Positions 1-11,148 of a stretch of DNA of 64,000 bases are shown here, in pieces. Origin of the DNA: Craterostigma plantagineum. Its lineage: Eukaryota > Streptophyta > Magnoliopsida > Lamiales > Linderniaceae. The stretch's first letter is position 1. Each line of letters begins with the position of its first letter. Both the position numbers and the translations under genes were made by a program. The notes beneath the pieces were generated by a model, which saw nothing but the letters and a program-made list of their open reading frames with translations, searched no databases and was not told the origin of the DNA. Location of the stretch: the NCBI GenBank assembly GCA_027422505.1, contig JAPQWV010000051.1, forward strand, positions 2,881,501 through 2,945,500. Reading direction: 5' to 3'.

Positions 1-154
1 TCTCCGAGTCGAAATTCAAAGAACTTAAAAAGGCATGAAGACCCGGGTAGAAGACACTTCATCTCCCAAGGAGACAATCGCTCCAAGAACCCCTTCGGGA
101 TAACTACCCTCGGGCAATCTCCTATGCACACACTAAATTCCCTCTACGAATTCC

Positions 155-470
155 CTAAAGGGAAAACATTCTTGCGCACACTGTTATCCCTCTACGCGAG
201 GCAGCGCCACCTCTATATAAGCTAGAGGCAAAAAAGGCCCCTCGGGACAAAGCCCCTCGGGTAATGTAAACTGCGCACATCGAATTCCCTCTACGAGAGG
301 CTGAGAAAATCCCCTAAAGGGAAACATTCTTGCGCACACTGTTATCCCTCTACGCGAGGCAGCGCCACCTCTATACAAGCTAGAGGCAAAGAAGGCCCAC
401 GGGACAATTCCCCTCGGGCAATATAAACCACACACACTGGCGTCCCTTGACGATAAGGCAGCGTAACATC
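155..470. repeat. 158-bp tandem repeat, two copies
   Basis: Two successive copies share blocks such as the segment beginning cttgcgcaca at 171 and again at 329, a period of 158 bp. Each copy contains a ccctctacg box, a short tataagctagaggc-like stretch and CCTCGGG motifs. It lies downstream of the 3' ends of the antisense genes and probably belongs to the internal non-coding part of the retroelement. The small ORFs here are products of the repeat and look non-coding. Confidence 0.7.
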
Positions 471-770
471 AACATAGGCGAAAGGACACGAAGCATTTCA
501 CGATATCGCCGAAGATACCTTTGGGATCGGGGGGACGCCCTCGACCCAAGGTGATAGACCTCATTCCTCTCGTAAGTCATCAAGGACAAATTGAAGGAGG
601 GCATAAGTAATGGATATTGAACAAGAGGCGATGCTCAGGTAATTAAGAGTCCTTTATTAATTTAGATACTGCCAATTTTATAACAGGAAAGAAAAACAAG
701 AAGCGGAAACATTAACGGACGAAAAGGAACAAGCTAAAACCAAAAACTAGACCCAAGGAAAGACGTTAGA

Positions 771-2622
771 CTAATCCTTCTCAGCCGGACCGTCGCCTCG
801 GGAAGTATCACTACTCTCACCCAAATCAAACTCATCCCAAAGACTTTTTCCCTTCACTGGCTTCGGTGGGGAACGACGAGGAGCTAATGCCATATAGGCC
901 GCCTCAGGATTTAAGAAATTAAAAGGATGTGCGCTCTCTGGAAAACCATTCGCCCTGATCTGAGACAGACAACCTTGAAATCCGAAGTTGAAGTACATAT
1001 TGGCAGCCTCGGAAACTCTCTCCTCAGGAACCAGCTTAGGGTTGGGTTGATGCTCCCGATTACGGCGAATTTCTCTCTCCGAGTGGAGCTCTTGTCGGAG
1101 CTTGCCGACTTCAAATTGAGCCCTTGCTAACTGATCCTTCAAGCGACCAACCTCCTGAGCTTCTTCACTAACTCGCATTGTCATCTCCACATTACAAGAT
1201 CGCGCCGAGTCAGCCATTTTTTGCTGGAGACGATATCGTCGAGCCCCCTCACAGGATAGGGAATAAGCCTGAAGATACAAAAAAGCAATTTAAATAAATG
1301 CTAAGTCACGGTTGGGGGACGGAGAACTTACCTGGCTCAAGGCTAAAGCCCATTCTTTCCAGAAAAGGCCATCAGATAACTCCTTGGCAAAATCCTTCTC
1401 CTCAGGAGTCAGGAAGTTCATCATATAAGCTAAAGAGGATTCTCCATCTCTCTCCAGCAATAAGTGAGGATGAAGAGCCGGTCGAGACAAGGAAGGACCC
1501 TCTCGCAGAGAAACGGGGGGTGTAGGCGGTGATGGTCTCACCCGCTTAGGACGTCCCACCTCTTGACGAGGAGTTAATGCCTCGTCCTCGGGACTATCTA
1601 TCGAGGTCTTACCGTTAGCTCCACGTTCACGTATCAAGGCGCCTCTAGTTCGGACGGTCGGGGCGGGCAAAACACCCGAACCATCGCTCACTGAAGAAAA
1701 AAGAGATAGTTAAGGAGGGAAGAACTAAGTAGTGAAAACCAAGGGAGAACGTACCAAGAACGCGAGAAGAGATAGCTGTCCCAACAGGAGCCTCGGACAC
1801 CAACTCCCTTACAGAGAAGCTTTGGCTGCCAACCCGATCCATGAATGCCCTTAAAAGCTCGGGCTCATAACCCGAGGCCTGGCAATGGTCCCGCCACTTG
1901 AGTAAGGAAAATCGGCGATCCCGATGCTGTGCCGAAGGACGCACATAGAAGAACTTGTTCATCCATCCTTTGGTAGCAGTGAAATTGTCATGAAGAACAT
2001 CATAGGAAGGAACGAAGACAAACTTACCCACATCCCTCTCGCATACACGAAAGAAGTTAAGAATCAGTTCAGTGGTAAGGGAAAAACTAAGCCTACGAGC
2101 AACGGCAGCTAAAGCTAGGAGCAGACTACATGAGTTAGGAAATATTTGGCCAGGGGAGATCCCTAAGGCTTCACAAAGGTCAAGAAGGAAAAAGGGTATA
2201 GGGAACCTCAGTCCCATATCCACTTGGTCAGTAAAGAATGTCAAAAAACCAGTAGGAGGCGAAGACGCCACTTGCAAGGGCCCGGGTAACTGAACCTCAT
2301 AGTCGGAAGGGATCCTGGCCCGCTCCAGGTATTCTCGAAGCAGCTGCGGGCTTAGGGTTGACACTTTTATCTGGTACCATGGGAGGTTCGCTTTGGATCG
2401 AACCTCCTCCGCTTCAGCAGACCAACGGGCTAAGCTCTTACGATAAGCTTTATCCTCATCATCTCCTTGAGGGAATGGCGACTTCACACCGGACGCCGGG
2501 TCGGGCCTTTCGCCCGAGTCAAAGCGAAAACTCGAAGAACTACCAAAATTAAAAGGAACATGTTCTGTCTTGGGAAAACCGACAGCCACGTGTTTACCCT
2601 TGGAAGAAGAAGATGAAGCCAT
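771..2622 (-). CDS. antisense additional ORF of Tat-type element, copy 1, three exons, 574 aa
   Basis: Exons are 2622-1755, 1690-1332 and 1268-771. Both introns are short (64 and 63 bp) with GTACGT/TTCAG and GTAAGT/TTCAG borders, and the frame is kept across both. The first exon (289 residues) has the plant retroelement 'putative gypsy type transposon' signature: a conserved block around DMGLRFPIPFFLLDLCEALG, a block ending GWMNKFFYVRP, and a Ser/Pro-rich N-terminus. Exon 2 is a variable charged linker. Exon 3 has a coiled coil (about residues 445-480), then a YFNFGFQGCLSQIRANG block and an acidic tail. The function is unknown. Such ORFs sit antisense between pol and the 3' LTR. No stop or frameshift is visible, so the copy looks translatable. 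It could be read as a host 'uncharacterized protein' gene, but the element context argues against that. Confidence 0.75.
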
Positions 2623-3376
2623 GGAAGAAACTATGGAGCAAGAAACACGAATATAATATCACGGAAGCAGAGGCGAGGGATTGATGAATCATGAAGGAAG
2701 GAGGCTACGAATTTATGGATAGGCTCCAGACTTGGGCAGGAAGATAAGAAGTATCAAATTAAAATGGCTAGATACGATCCAACACGCGTTAGTCCCGAGA
2801 TTCCCTCGCCAAATCTTCGGATAGATCGGGTTTGAAATGACCGTTGCTAAAATACCGGGTACGCCGCCTCAGAAAAACTAGGGAACGTTTGGGCCAGATT
2901 CGCGATTTTTTCGGAGCAAAGACCGGGTATACTATGCTCCTCGAGATGGATACCCGGAAATCTCGCCGTCATACTCGGTCATGTTCTTTGAGGTTAGCAT
3001 GGTCCCTGGGTTAAATCCTCGGGTGAGTAATCGTCGGAAAAGTTTGCCTCTAGCCCGACACACTCAAGACCCTCGGGGGACGAAGTGGGCATAATGGGGC
3101 GTCAAAATGGGCGGACAAATGGCTCGAGGCCGATTGCTCTACTAACAAAAAGACGAAGGGAGGAAAGCAGAAGCATGACAAGGAAGCACAAGAAATAACG
3201 TAAAGGGAATTATCTGCTCCGGAAATACAGGAAAGATAAAGAAGCCCGGAGGCACTACATTCGGATATTATGCCCCAAAAGGCTATGTTCAGAACAGAAG
3301 GGAAATACATATATATATTAGGGTTCATTACATTCCCAGATAAATAAAAGACATAAAAGAAAAATTCTCCAACGGC
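2623..3376. other. spacer between the two antisense retroelement genes
   Basis: This 750-bp stretch separates the start codon of copy 1 from the stop of copy 2. It should hold the promoter of copy 1 and the 3' end of copy 2. CTCGGG-rich sequence around 2990-3080 resembles other parts of the element. Small minus-strand ORFs at 3050-3612 look non-coding. I see no clear TATA box and no further gene. Confidence 0.5.
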
Positions 3377-5652
3377 CTAGTTGGCCTGATCTTCACCCTC
3401 GGCAACCTCCTCGGGCTTCTCAGGATCTCCGCCAGCTTCAACCCCTCGGCCTCCTCCATCTCCTTCCTCGACTTGCTCCTTAAGGGCTTCTTCCCCATCA
3501 CGACCCCCTTGTACCTGGATCTCCTCAGCATCTTCACGGTTGTCTTCCCCGGAGGCACCTCGCATCTCCTCGAGCTGGGGCTCAGCCACAACTGTAGCGG
3601 GAGCCTGCACAACTGGCGTCCTTGAAGGACCGCTCTCGTCTCGGGGTTCGGGTAAATAGCCCCCAGAAGGGGCCTCCTTCAAGGTCCTGATGGCATTCAG
3701 AAACTTAAAGGGGTGATCTGCCCTACTATACCCGTGCGCTCGAAGTTCGGAGATGCACCCATAGAAGCCCCATTTGAAGAAGGTCTTCATATCGTTCAGA
3801 TGATGGCGCTTGGGGACGTAGTTCTTCTCCAGATCCTTGTCCCACTCCTTCTTATCCTCGACCCGAGCCACCTCCGATCGAGAAAGATGGCGTTGGAGCT
3901 CTGCTGCATCCTCCTGGAGCTTTTTCTCCCGAGCCTTAGCCTCGACTGCCTCTCGCTCAAGCTCCTCCACCCGCTTGCGAAATTCGGCCTCGGCTTGAGA
4001 CAGGGCTTTATTTCGCTCGGCAAGGCGGGAGACACGTTTCGTGGCCTCGGTCGCCAGAGAGAGCGACTGCATTAATAGAGGTTCGGTAAGATCAAAATCG
4101 CACGATGAAGTAAAAACTAGAGAGAAATACATACCTGCCCGAGGGTAACACCAAGAAGGCTCCTGAGGTCAAGATAGGAGAGCTCGCGAGTATAGTGCCT
4201 ATTAGCCTCATCAGGGAACTCCCGAAGGAACTCCCAGCTCTCATCCTTGGATGGGTCACCAAAGAAGGCATGTTGCTTAGCCCGACCCAACGCGACTGGA
4301 CCCCCTGGGGAAGAGGAAGCAGGTTGACTTGAAGAAGCTCGGGTTCTTTTCGCCGATGCCCCTCTTGGGGATGGAGCCGCTCGCTTCGGCGCACTTTTTC
4401 AACCCCGAGGAAGAAGCCGAGGCCTTGCCCTTACTCTTTGAACGGGTACTCGGGGCACTTTCTTGAGGATTTGGCTGGCAAAGGTCCTCATCCTCCTCAT
4501 CAGCAATGGCGATGACTTCGGCCAAAGACATCCTTTCAGCTACAGGAATGAATGAAAGACTGTCAGAGGTACCAAAAACCGAAACAAAGGCACAGTAGGG
4601 GTCTGGCTATATACCTATGGTTCCGGTGAGGAGAACGGCTTTTGATGAGAACCCGTGGGCACAGAGAAGTTCCTCGTTACGAAGTTTTTTGGCGTAATAC
4701 TGACGGCTACCCACCCTGCCCAGGAATGCTTCTACCCGAGCAGGAGGCTCGGGAGGAAGTGAATCAGAGGTAGAGGCATTGTCGTTCCAAGAAAAAGGAA
4801 TCAACTCTTGCTCGGCACAATCAGCAGGAGGCTTAACGAAGAAAAATTTGCTCACCCATCCCTTATGAGAAGAAGGGTTACCCCGAATGAGGTCAGGTCT
4901 CCGGGTGGGGGAGAAGAAAAATTTTCCCTCCTCTTTCTTGTTTAGCCTCAGAAAGGCTAATAACATTGGGACCCAGGGGGTATAACGATAATGGCTCAAA
5001 ATAACAGCCATAGAGAGAAGAAGACTATAAGAGTTTGGAGGCAATTGAGCAGGAGAGATTCGGAAGTATTTACAGATGTCAACAAGGAATCGGGGGACCG
5101 GAAACCTAAGGCCCATTTCTACTTGATCAAGAAAATATGTACCAAAGCCCTCGGGGGGGAACTAGCTAAGTCAGTAGGTGAAGGGATCCTAATCTCAAAA
5201 TCCCGGGGCATACCGGAAACAGACTGCAATCTAGGGAGATCAGCGGCCTTAAAGGTGGAAACCTTGATTTGATGCCAGCGAACATCGGGACGATTAGCCC
5301 TAAAAGCTTCGACTTCCCTAACCCAAGCACTGAAGGCCCGACGGAAAGGTCCCGGGCCAGGGAAGTCATCCTCACGAGGAGGGATTGGCTCCCTTATAAC
5401 TGGGGGATGGGGAACAACAGGGGTCGAATGGGTGGCCTCAGAATCTACAGAATCTATATTCGGGGAAGAACCCCGAGGACTTTCCTCATTCTCTCGTGAA
5501 TTAGCTCCCACACTAACTACAGGACTACCCGAACCCTCAAAAGAATCACTACTACTATTGAAAGAACTACTACCGCTACTACCCGAACCCTCTGAGCCCT
5601 CAGAAAAGCTACCCGAAGAAATATGGGGACCCTCACCGGAATCAGAAGACAT
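3377..5652 (-). pseudogene. antisense additional ORF of Tat-type element, copy 2, frameshifted
   Basis: This is a diverged paralogue of the gene at 771-2622 with the same three-exon plan: 5652-4615, 4539-4135 and 4066-3377, introns 75 and 68 bp with GT/AG borders. The first exon has a longer Ser/Gly/acidic N-terminus, then the shared blocks LASSPP, MGLRFPVPRFLVDICKYF and GWVSKFFFVKPP. Exon 3 keeps the coiled coil and a FFKWGFYGCISELRAHGYS block matching copy 1. Compared with copy 1 a base is missing near 5124 (before DQVEMGLRF) and a base is gained near 4405 in exon 2, within a run of A. With those two shifts the frame is broken, so I call it a pseudogene. The paired arrangement implies duplication within the element. 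Confidence 0.7.
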
Positions 5653-5804
5653 ATCTAGGCAGGAAAAAGAGCTAAGGGAAGAAAATACTTACAGAGACCT
5701 AAAAGCGGGGAACGAAAGGCAGAAAGGCTCGGGAACTCGGGAACTTCACGAGGAGAGAGAGTAGTGAGAGAAATGGAAGAAGAAAAATGAAGGAAGGAGT
5801 GGGG

Positions 5805-5812
5805 TATATATA
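5805..5812 (-). promoter_or_regulatory. TATA box for antisense copy 2
   Basis: The sequence tatatata lies about 155 bp upstream of the minus-strand start codon at 5652, in a spacing fit for a core promoter with a 5' leader of roughly 120 bases. It supports independent antisense transcription of this gene toward the element interior. Confidence 0.5.
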
Positions 5813-6139
5813 GGGCCCATCCGGCCGATTGGGGCCTTTGGATAAGAATTTGATCAACGGACAAAAAGAAACCGCGTCAGCCATGCCTCGATCCACGTCA
5901 AGTCTCAGAACGGGCGCCAGAGTTCCCGCCCAGACGTCCCATCAGAACTAACCAATATAAAGGCGACACGTGTCTGGGAATACGAGACGATGCTCAAGGC
6001 CTCTAACGAAGAGATAATGGACCTATATCCGAGAAAAGGTGCACAGAGTCAGGCCCAACTACGATCCGTAGAGCCACGACGGCTCGGATATTCTGCCACT
6101 ACCCCGCAAAAAAACGTCCAAAATTCACCATACTTCTTT

Positions 6140-6809
6140 TGGACTACTCGAAGGGCGGACTATTGTTACCCTCGGGTCTAATTGACCCTGTGGCAAAATA
6201 CCCGACCCGTCTCAACCGACCCAACTACCCTGCTAGGAAACGATATCACCGCGGATACGCGCCTCGGGACCGTAAGGCCGACTCCGTAGGAAGTAGAACA
6301 TCAGAGTTCCCTCGGTTCTCCATCCCGAGGATACCCGCCCCTAGGGTACCCCAGCAGATTCCTTCGAGAAAAAGGGAGAGCTCGGACCCTCGGGCAAATT
6401 GACCGATGACGGGGATAACTTCTTCGGGGAAGCAGATCCCTTGATCCCAAACCAGCGTAACCTCCCATGATCACATTAACCAAACGTGTGAGGGATAACC
6501 GTCTAAAAACCCGCCTATCGAGAAGACATGCCATCATGGGCAATAAGGGAGCTCGACCCCTGGAATCACGGAACGTGGGTCTCAACCGTTTTGAAAACCG
6601 TCCAAGGACAGAAGCCTATAAATACTGCCAAGGTACTCAAGAACAGGTATCTTCTCTCACGTATCCTACCGTTACTCTGCCCAATTAATTACTCACAAAA
6701 CACACACTACACATCACTCTTTTTATGCTACTTTACACCTGGAACACGGAGACTACCCTCTTGACTTAGGCAAGAGGGCAAACGACCCCCAACCCTTATC
6801 CTGTTTTCA
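6140..6809 (+). mobile_element. probable 3' LTR of the Tat-type element (ends approximate)
   Basis: The segment has a plus-strand TATA box (tataaata, 6617-6624) followed by a pyrimidine-rich leader, a short stem of the type ctcttgacttaggcaagag (6758-6776), and a terminal CA near 6809. CCTCGGG and ATACCCGACCCG boxes resemble LTR starts of Tat/Retand elements. I placed the start at the TG of 6140 by analogy only. No partner LTR is in the window, so neither end nor the TSD can be verified. Confidence 0.45.
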
Positions 6810-6910
6810 AGTGATTACGTAACGCGCGCGGTGGAATTTAGGCGGGAAGAAGTCTGTTAGCCGTCCGACGCGGTAGATCCATTTTTCGGCGGTATCAAGC
6901 GTTATTATAA

Positions 6911-7525
6911 ATTACAGCGAAATTGGACGTAATTATACCAACTAATTTTGAAATTATACCAGAAACTGTAGAAATTATACCATATGTTTTGGTTATTATA
7001 CCAGTAAATAACGTTATTCGAATTTTATACAGTGAAATTGGATGTTATACCAGCTGATTTTGAAATTATACCAGAAAACTGTAGAAATTATACCAACTGT
7101 TACCAACAGAATTGTACACTATACCAGTTGGTATAATAATGATAACAGTTGGTATAATTTGAATAACATTTGGTATAATAATCAAAACAATTGGTATGAT
7201 GTCAAATTTAAATAGCGTTATTTTAATTCACAGCGAAATTGGACGTTATACCAACTGATTTTGCTATTATACCAGAAATTGTAAAAAGTATACCACATGT
7301 TTTGGTTATTATACCAGTAAATAACGTTATTTGAATTTTATACATTGAAATTGGACGAGATGCGAACTGATTTTGAAATTATACCAGAAACTGTAGAAAT
7401 TATACCAACTATTGACGTAATTATACCAACAAATTTGTATACTATATCATTTAGTATAATAATGATAACATTTGGTATAATTAGAATAACAGTTGGTATA
7501 ATAATCAAAACAGTTGGTATGATGT
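6911..7525. repeat. palindromic TATACCA/TGGTATA word array, two 316-bp units
   Basis: Two tandem units start with acagcgaaattggacg at 6914 and 7230 (period 316). In each, the left part is studded with ttatacca words and the right part with their reverse complement tggtataa, so the block is close to one large inverted repeat. The outer edges are also inverted (aaattggacgtaattatacc on the left, ggtatgatgtccaattt on the right). ORFs here encode only monotonous Ile/Pro/Thr strings. A foldback or MITE-like origin is likely, but I could not find a target-site duplication. Confidence 0.65.
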
Positions 7526-7776
7526 CCAATTTAATTTCAGAAAAGGGTATTTTCGTCCGTTCACTGTTTGGGGTATTAATTACACAACTTTTTTCGCAGC
7601 TGGATATTGGAAAGAAAAGTTTTTTGTCGGAGGTACCGATAAGGAACTTGAAAACACGGAAGGGCATGATAAGAATTCACACATATTTAAATATAAAGGC
7701 AATGTTACTTTGAGAGAGTTGGTGTAATAAATGCAAGGGGAAAAAAAAGTAAATTTTTATTTATTTTCTTCGGTGT
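7526..7776. other. 3' flank of the receptor kinase gene
   Basis: AT-rich sequence between the palindromic array and the stop codon of the receptor kinase. It should contain the 3' untranslated region of that minus-strand gene. I see no coding feature in it. Confidence 0.5.
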
Positions 7777-10700
7777 TCAACCACTAGTGCTAGCGCCGCC
7801 GTTGGTCTCAATCTCCCTCAGCATCGCCACCACCTGAAGCATATTCGGCCTCTTCGACGGAAAATCGTCGACGCACCTCAGCGCAATCTCCAGGTACCTA
7901 ACCATCTCCTTCGCCTCTTCAGCTTCGTCCCTCTTCGTAATTACGTCGAACAGTTGGCGGTCAATCACCTCCATGCTCCTCCCTTCCCTGACCTTACCCT
8001 TCACCCACCCCACGAGGTTCGTGTCCCCGAAATCCTCCTTGTCCGTCGGCCGTTTCCCCGCCAGAATCTCCAGCAAAATCACGCCGAGGGAGTACACGTC
8101 GCCCTTCGCCGTGCACCGAAAGCTCTGGTAATACTCCGGCGGAACGTACCCCGGCGTCCCCGCCAGCGTGCTCACGCTCAGGTGCGTGTCCAGCGCGCTG
8201 ATTAGCCTCGCCATGCCGAAGTCGGAGACCCTCGCCTCCATCTCTTGGTCGAGGAGCACATTGCTCGACTTCATATCACGGTGGATTATGTGAGGTATGC
8301 AGTTATGGTGGAGGAAACAGAGCCCCTTCGCCGCTCCCCTGGCGATCTTCTTGCGCTCCTCCCAGGTTAGTACCCTCCTCCCTTGCGCCGACGCCGACGA
8401 TCGGCCGTGAAGCATCTCTTCCAGGCTGCCGTACGTCATGAACTCATAGACTAAGAGCCTCTCCTCTCCCACCTTGCAGTAGCCCAGCAAAGGTACCAAA
8501 TTCTTGTGCTTTATCTTTCCTAGGGTTTCCATTTCTGCCATGAATTCTCTATCTCCCTGGCAGCTCAGGCGTATGAGCTTCTTGATAGCCACGCACGAAC
8601 CGTCCTTTAGAGTCGCCCGAAAGACCTCGCCGAACCCGCCCGAGCCAACGAGGCTAGCCGCCGAGAACCCATTCGTAGCCTCGACGAGCTGCGAAAACTT
8701 GAGCTTCCTCAGCTGCCTCTGAAACGTAGCCACGTTGATGCTCAACGGTTCTTTCTCCTTCTCTATCTTCCACGTCGTAGCTCCGTGGGAACCCTTGAGC
8801 TTGCTGAGCATTTTAACCTCCTCGGCTTCCCTTCGCCTGGCCTTCACTGCAATGGACCATACGATTAGCAGACATATCAAAGCCACGGAGATGAGTATCC
8901 CCATTACGACCCTATTGGCCCACGATTTTGCCCCGTTTCTCTCCAGGGGTCGGGCGAGCGGGGCGGGCGGGTTTTCGCCCGGCTGGCATTCGGGCAGAGG
9001 GACCCCACATAGCCCGGGATTGTTTGCGAATTGGCTGGCGGGCAGAGTGCTGAGCTGTCCCCTCGAAGGGATCTGCCCCGTCAGCTCATTGCTAGAGAGA
9101 TCGATCTGTACGAGGAAGGATAGGTTGGAGAAAGAATCTGGGATTTGCCCTTGGAGCCTGTTGTTAGAAGCGTCGAAAACTCCGAGGTTCTTGAGCTGCC
9201 CGAACGTTGAAGGAATCTCGCCCGAGAGCTGATTATGGGCCAAGACGAGGACTTGCAGGGCTATCATCTCCCCAAATTCGTCGGGGATTTTCCCTCGAAG
9301 CTGATTGTAAGAAAGGTCGAGGTACTCCAATGTCTGATACCTAGTGAACTGACTCAAAACGGGCCCAGAATACATCCTAGTGAAGTCGCAGTTCTTCAGA
9401 GAAGGGACCTGCAATAACCTCTCGGGCCTTATACCGTAAAACTCGAGCAGCCCCCCGACTCCCCTGCAAGAATTCCCGACGTTCCTTACGAACACAAGGG
9501 TGTTGCCCGACAGAATCCCGGGCAGGGACTTGGCCCCTAACTGCCTGCCCAGCCTAGGCGGGATTTCACCGGTCAGCTGATTGCTGTCCAAATCTAACCA
9601 CACCATGCTGCTACAGTTGGCTAATTCTGTAGGAATCTGCCCGGCCAAGCTGTTGTTCCCTAGCTGCAAAACGGCTAGCCTAGTCAGCCGCCCGAACTCC
9701 CTTGGGATTTCGCCGGTCAGCTCATTGCTGGTCAGCGAAATCCACTCTATATCGGGTGAGTCGAAGAGCTCCCTCGGGATTTCCCCGGTCAGCCTATTGT
9801 TGTTCAGTATGAGGTTCTTGAGCTTCTTGCACCTCCCAAGCTCGGGCGGTATTTGCCCTTCGATGGAATTGTACCATGCGATGAGCTGCTCGAGGTTTTC
9901 GAGGCTGCCCATCTGGGGCGGGATCGACCCGTTGATGTAGTTTAGGCTGAAATCGACGATTTTGAGGTTCGTACAGTTGGAGAGCCGGGCGGGAATCTGC
10001 CCGGCGAGCATGTTGTCGGGCGCCCGAAGCTCCTCTAGGGATGAATCGCCGTTGCATATGGCCGGCGGAATGGGCCCGCTAAGCATGTTAGAACTCAAAT
10101 CGACGACCCTCAGATTCTTACAGAAGGAAATCGAGGATGGAAATTCGCCGGAGATTTTGTTTGCGCTGAGCAGAAGGGTTTCTAACGACGTTAAGTTCGC
10201 CAGAATTGAGTCGGGCAAAGGGCCCGTGAGGTTGTTTCGGGACAAGTCGAGGGCTTGAAGCTTATCGCACGAAGAGAACGAAAAAGGGACCGTCCCGGTC
10301 AGGTTGTTGCCCGAGAGCTTGAGCTCGACGAGCGAGCCGCAGGCTCCTCGCCCGAGCTCGGGCGGGACCCACCCGTCGAGCCGATTGCCCGAGAGGTCGA
10401 GCCGCCGAAGGCCCGTCAGCGAGCCGTAGGCTTTCGGGATCTCGCCCGAGAATAAATTATCGGGCAGGATCAGCTCAGTCAGGCCCGTGCAGTTCGACAG
10501 CGAGCCGGGCAGCGGGCCGGAGATCCTATTACCCGACCAGTCGATCCGGGCCAGCGAGGCGCACCGTTCGAACCTCAGGCCCGAGGCCGGGCCCGAGATG
10601 TTGTTGTACGACATGTCGAGGTATTCGAGGCTCTCGATCCGAATGAAGAGTTCCTCGGGCAGCTGACCGCTGAGGTTGTTGAAGGCGAGGTCGACGTATC

Positions 10701-11148
10701 GGAGGCTCGGGCGGGTTGAGAAGAAGGTCTCGGGCAGCTGCCCGGAGATTCCCGAGAAGGAGAGCTCGAGGCGGGTGAGGGAGGCGGGCAGGCGGGTCAA
10801 TTCTGAGGCGGGCAGGGATAAGGGGTTGGCGGAGAGGTTTAGGGAGGCGAGCGAGTCGAGGGAGGAGAAGGGCTCGAGGGAGGTGGGGCCCGCGAGGTTG
10901 GCCTGGGCTAAGTCGAGGGCGGTGACTCGCCGGAGTTTGTTGTTACAGGCGACTCCTCGCCATTTGCATGTGTCTTTTTCGGCGAGGTAATCCCAGTTCG
11001 ATAGGACGTTGTTTGGGTCGTTCTTTATCGAGTTTTTGAAGGATAAGAGGGCCGAGGCGTCGGTTTTTAGGGAGGGGTATTTTGGGGATTGTTGATGGGT
11101 TGAAGTTAGAAGTAGTGTGAGGAGGAGGAGGAGTAAGATGGCCGCCAT
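7777..11148 (-). CDS. BRL2: BRI1-like 2 leucine-rich-repeat receptor kinase (BRL2/VH1)
   Basis: Intronless 1123-residue plasma-membrane receptor kinase. It has a signal peptide (about 1-18), an N-terminal LRR cap with a Cys pair (Cys61, Cys68), some two dozen plant-type LRRs to about 690, an island domain without LRR pattern (about 540-600, before the last LRRs), one membrane segment (about 746-768) followed by KARRR, and a complete kinase. The kinase shows the glycine loop GSGGFGEV (835-842), Lys856, HRDMKSSN with Asp958, and DFG at 976-978. The juxtamembrane stretch [20 protein letters not shown] and the kinase are nearly as I know them from Arabidopsis BRL2. The lack of introns and the length (about 1140 in Arabidopsis) also fit. 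BRL2 acts in vascular development and, unlike BRI1, BRL1 and BRL3, is not known to bind brassinosteroid. The kinase residues are all present, so an active gene is expected. Confidence 0.95.
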   Translation of the reverse strand: MAAILLLLLLTLLLTSTHQQSPKYPSLKTDASALLSFKNSIKNDPNNVLSNWDYLAEKDTCKWRGVACNNKLRRVTALDLAQANLAGPTSLEPFSSLDSLASLNLSANPLSLPASELTRLPASLTRLELSFSGISGQLPETFFSTRPSLRYVDLAFNNLSGQLPEELFIRIESLEYLDMSYNNISGPASGLRFERCASLARIDWSGNRISGPLPGSLSNCTGLTELILPDNLFSGEIPKAYGSLTGLRRLDLSGNRLDGWVPPELGRGACGSLVELKLSGNNLTGTVPFSFSSCDKLQALDLSRNNLTGPLPDSILANLTSLETLLLSANKISGEFPSSISFCKNLRVVDLSSNMLSGPIPPAICNGDSSLEELRAPDNMLAGQIPARLSNCTNLKIVDFSLNYINGSIPPQMGSLENLEQLIAWYNSIEGQIPPELGRCKKLKNLILNNNRLTGEIPRELFDSPDIEWISLTSNELTGEIPREFGRLTRLAVLQLGNNSLAGQIPTELANCSSMVWLDLDSNQLTGEIPPRLGRQLGAKSLPGILSGNTLVFVRNVGNSCRGVGGLLEFYGIRPERLLQVPSLKNCDFTRMYSGPVLSQFTRYQTLEYLDLSYNQLRGKIPDEFGEMIALQVLVLAHNQLSGEIPSTFGQLKNLGVFDASNNRLQGQIPDSFSNLSFLVQIDLSSNELTGQIPSRGQLSTLPASQFANNPGLCGVPLPECQPGENPPAPLARPLERNGAKSWANRVVMGILISVALICLLIVWSIAVKARRREAEEVKMLSKLKGSHGATTWKIEKEKEPLSINVATFQRQLRKLKFSQLVEATNGFSAASLVGSGGFGEVFRATLKDGSCVAIKKLIRLSCQGDREFMAEMETLGKIKHKNLVPLLGYCKVGEERLLVYEFMTYGSLEEMLHGRSSASAQGRRVLTWEERKKIARGAAKGLCFLHHNCIPHIIHRDMKSSNVLLDQEMEARVSDFGMARLISALDTHLSVSTLAGTPGYVPPEYYQSFRCTAKGDVYSLGVILLEILAGKRPTDKEDFGDTNLVGWVKGKVREGRSMEVIDRQLFDVITKRDEAEEAKEMVRYLEIALRCVDDFPSKRPNMLQVVAMLREIETNGGASTSG

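Larger units (their letters stand above)
1..6809 (+). mobile_element. 3' part of a Tat-type Ty3/gypsy LTR retrotransposon
   Basis: The window opens inside a retroelement whose pol region lies outside it. What is visible is a 158-bp tandem repeat, two antisense multi-exon genes of the 'putative gypsy type transposon' family and, at the right, an LTR-like segment with a plus-strand TATA box. Antisense additional ORFs between pol and the 3' LTR are known for the Tat/Retand group of plant Ty3/gypsy elements, which is why I choose this lineage. The left end is outside the window. The right boundary (about 6809, ending in CA) is approximate because the partner LTR is not visible for comparison. Confidence 0.6.

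Noticed and set aside
7345..7713. ORFs of Ile/Pro/Thr strings over the TATACCA array on both strands
   Set aside because: They simply translate the repeated ttatacca words; no start context, no domain, and both strands are equally open.
7954..10990. Plus-strand ORFs within the BRL2 gene
   Set aside because: Shadows of the GC-rich LRR and kinase coding strand; no family resemblance.
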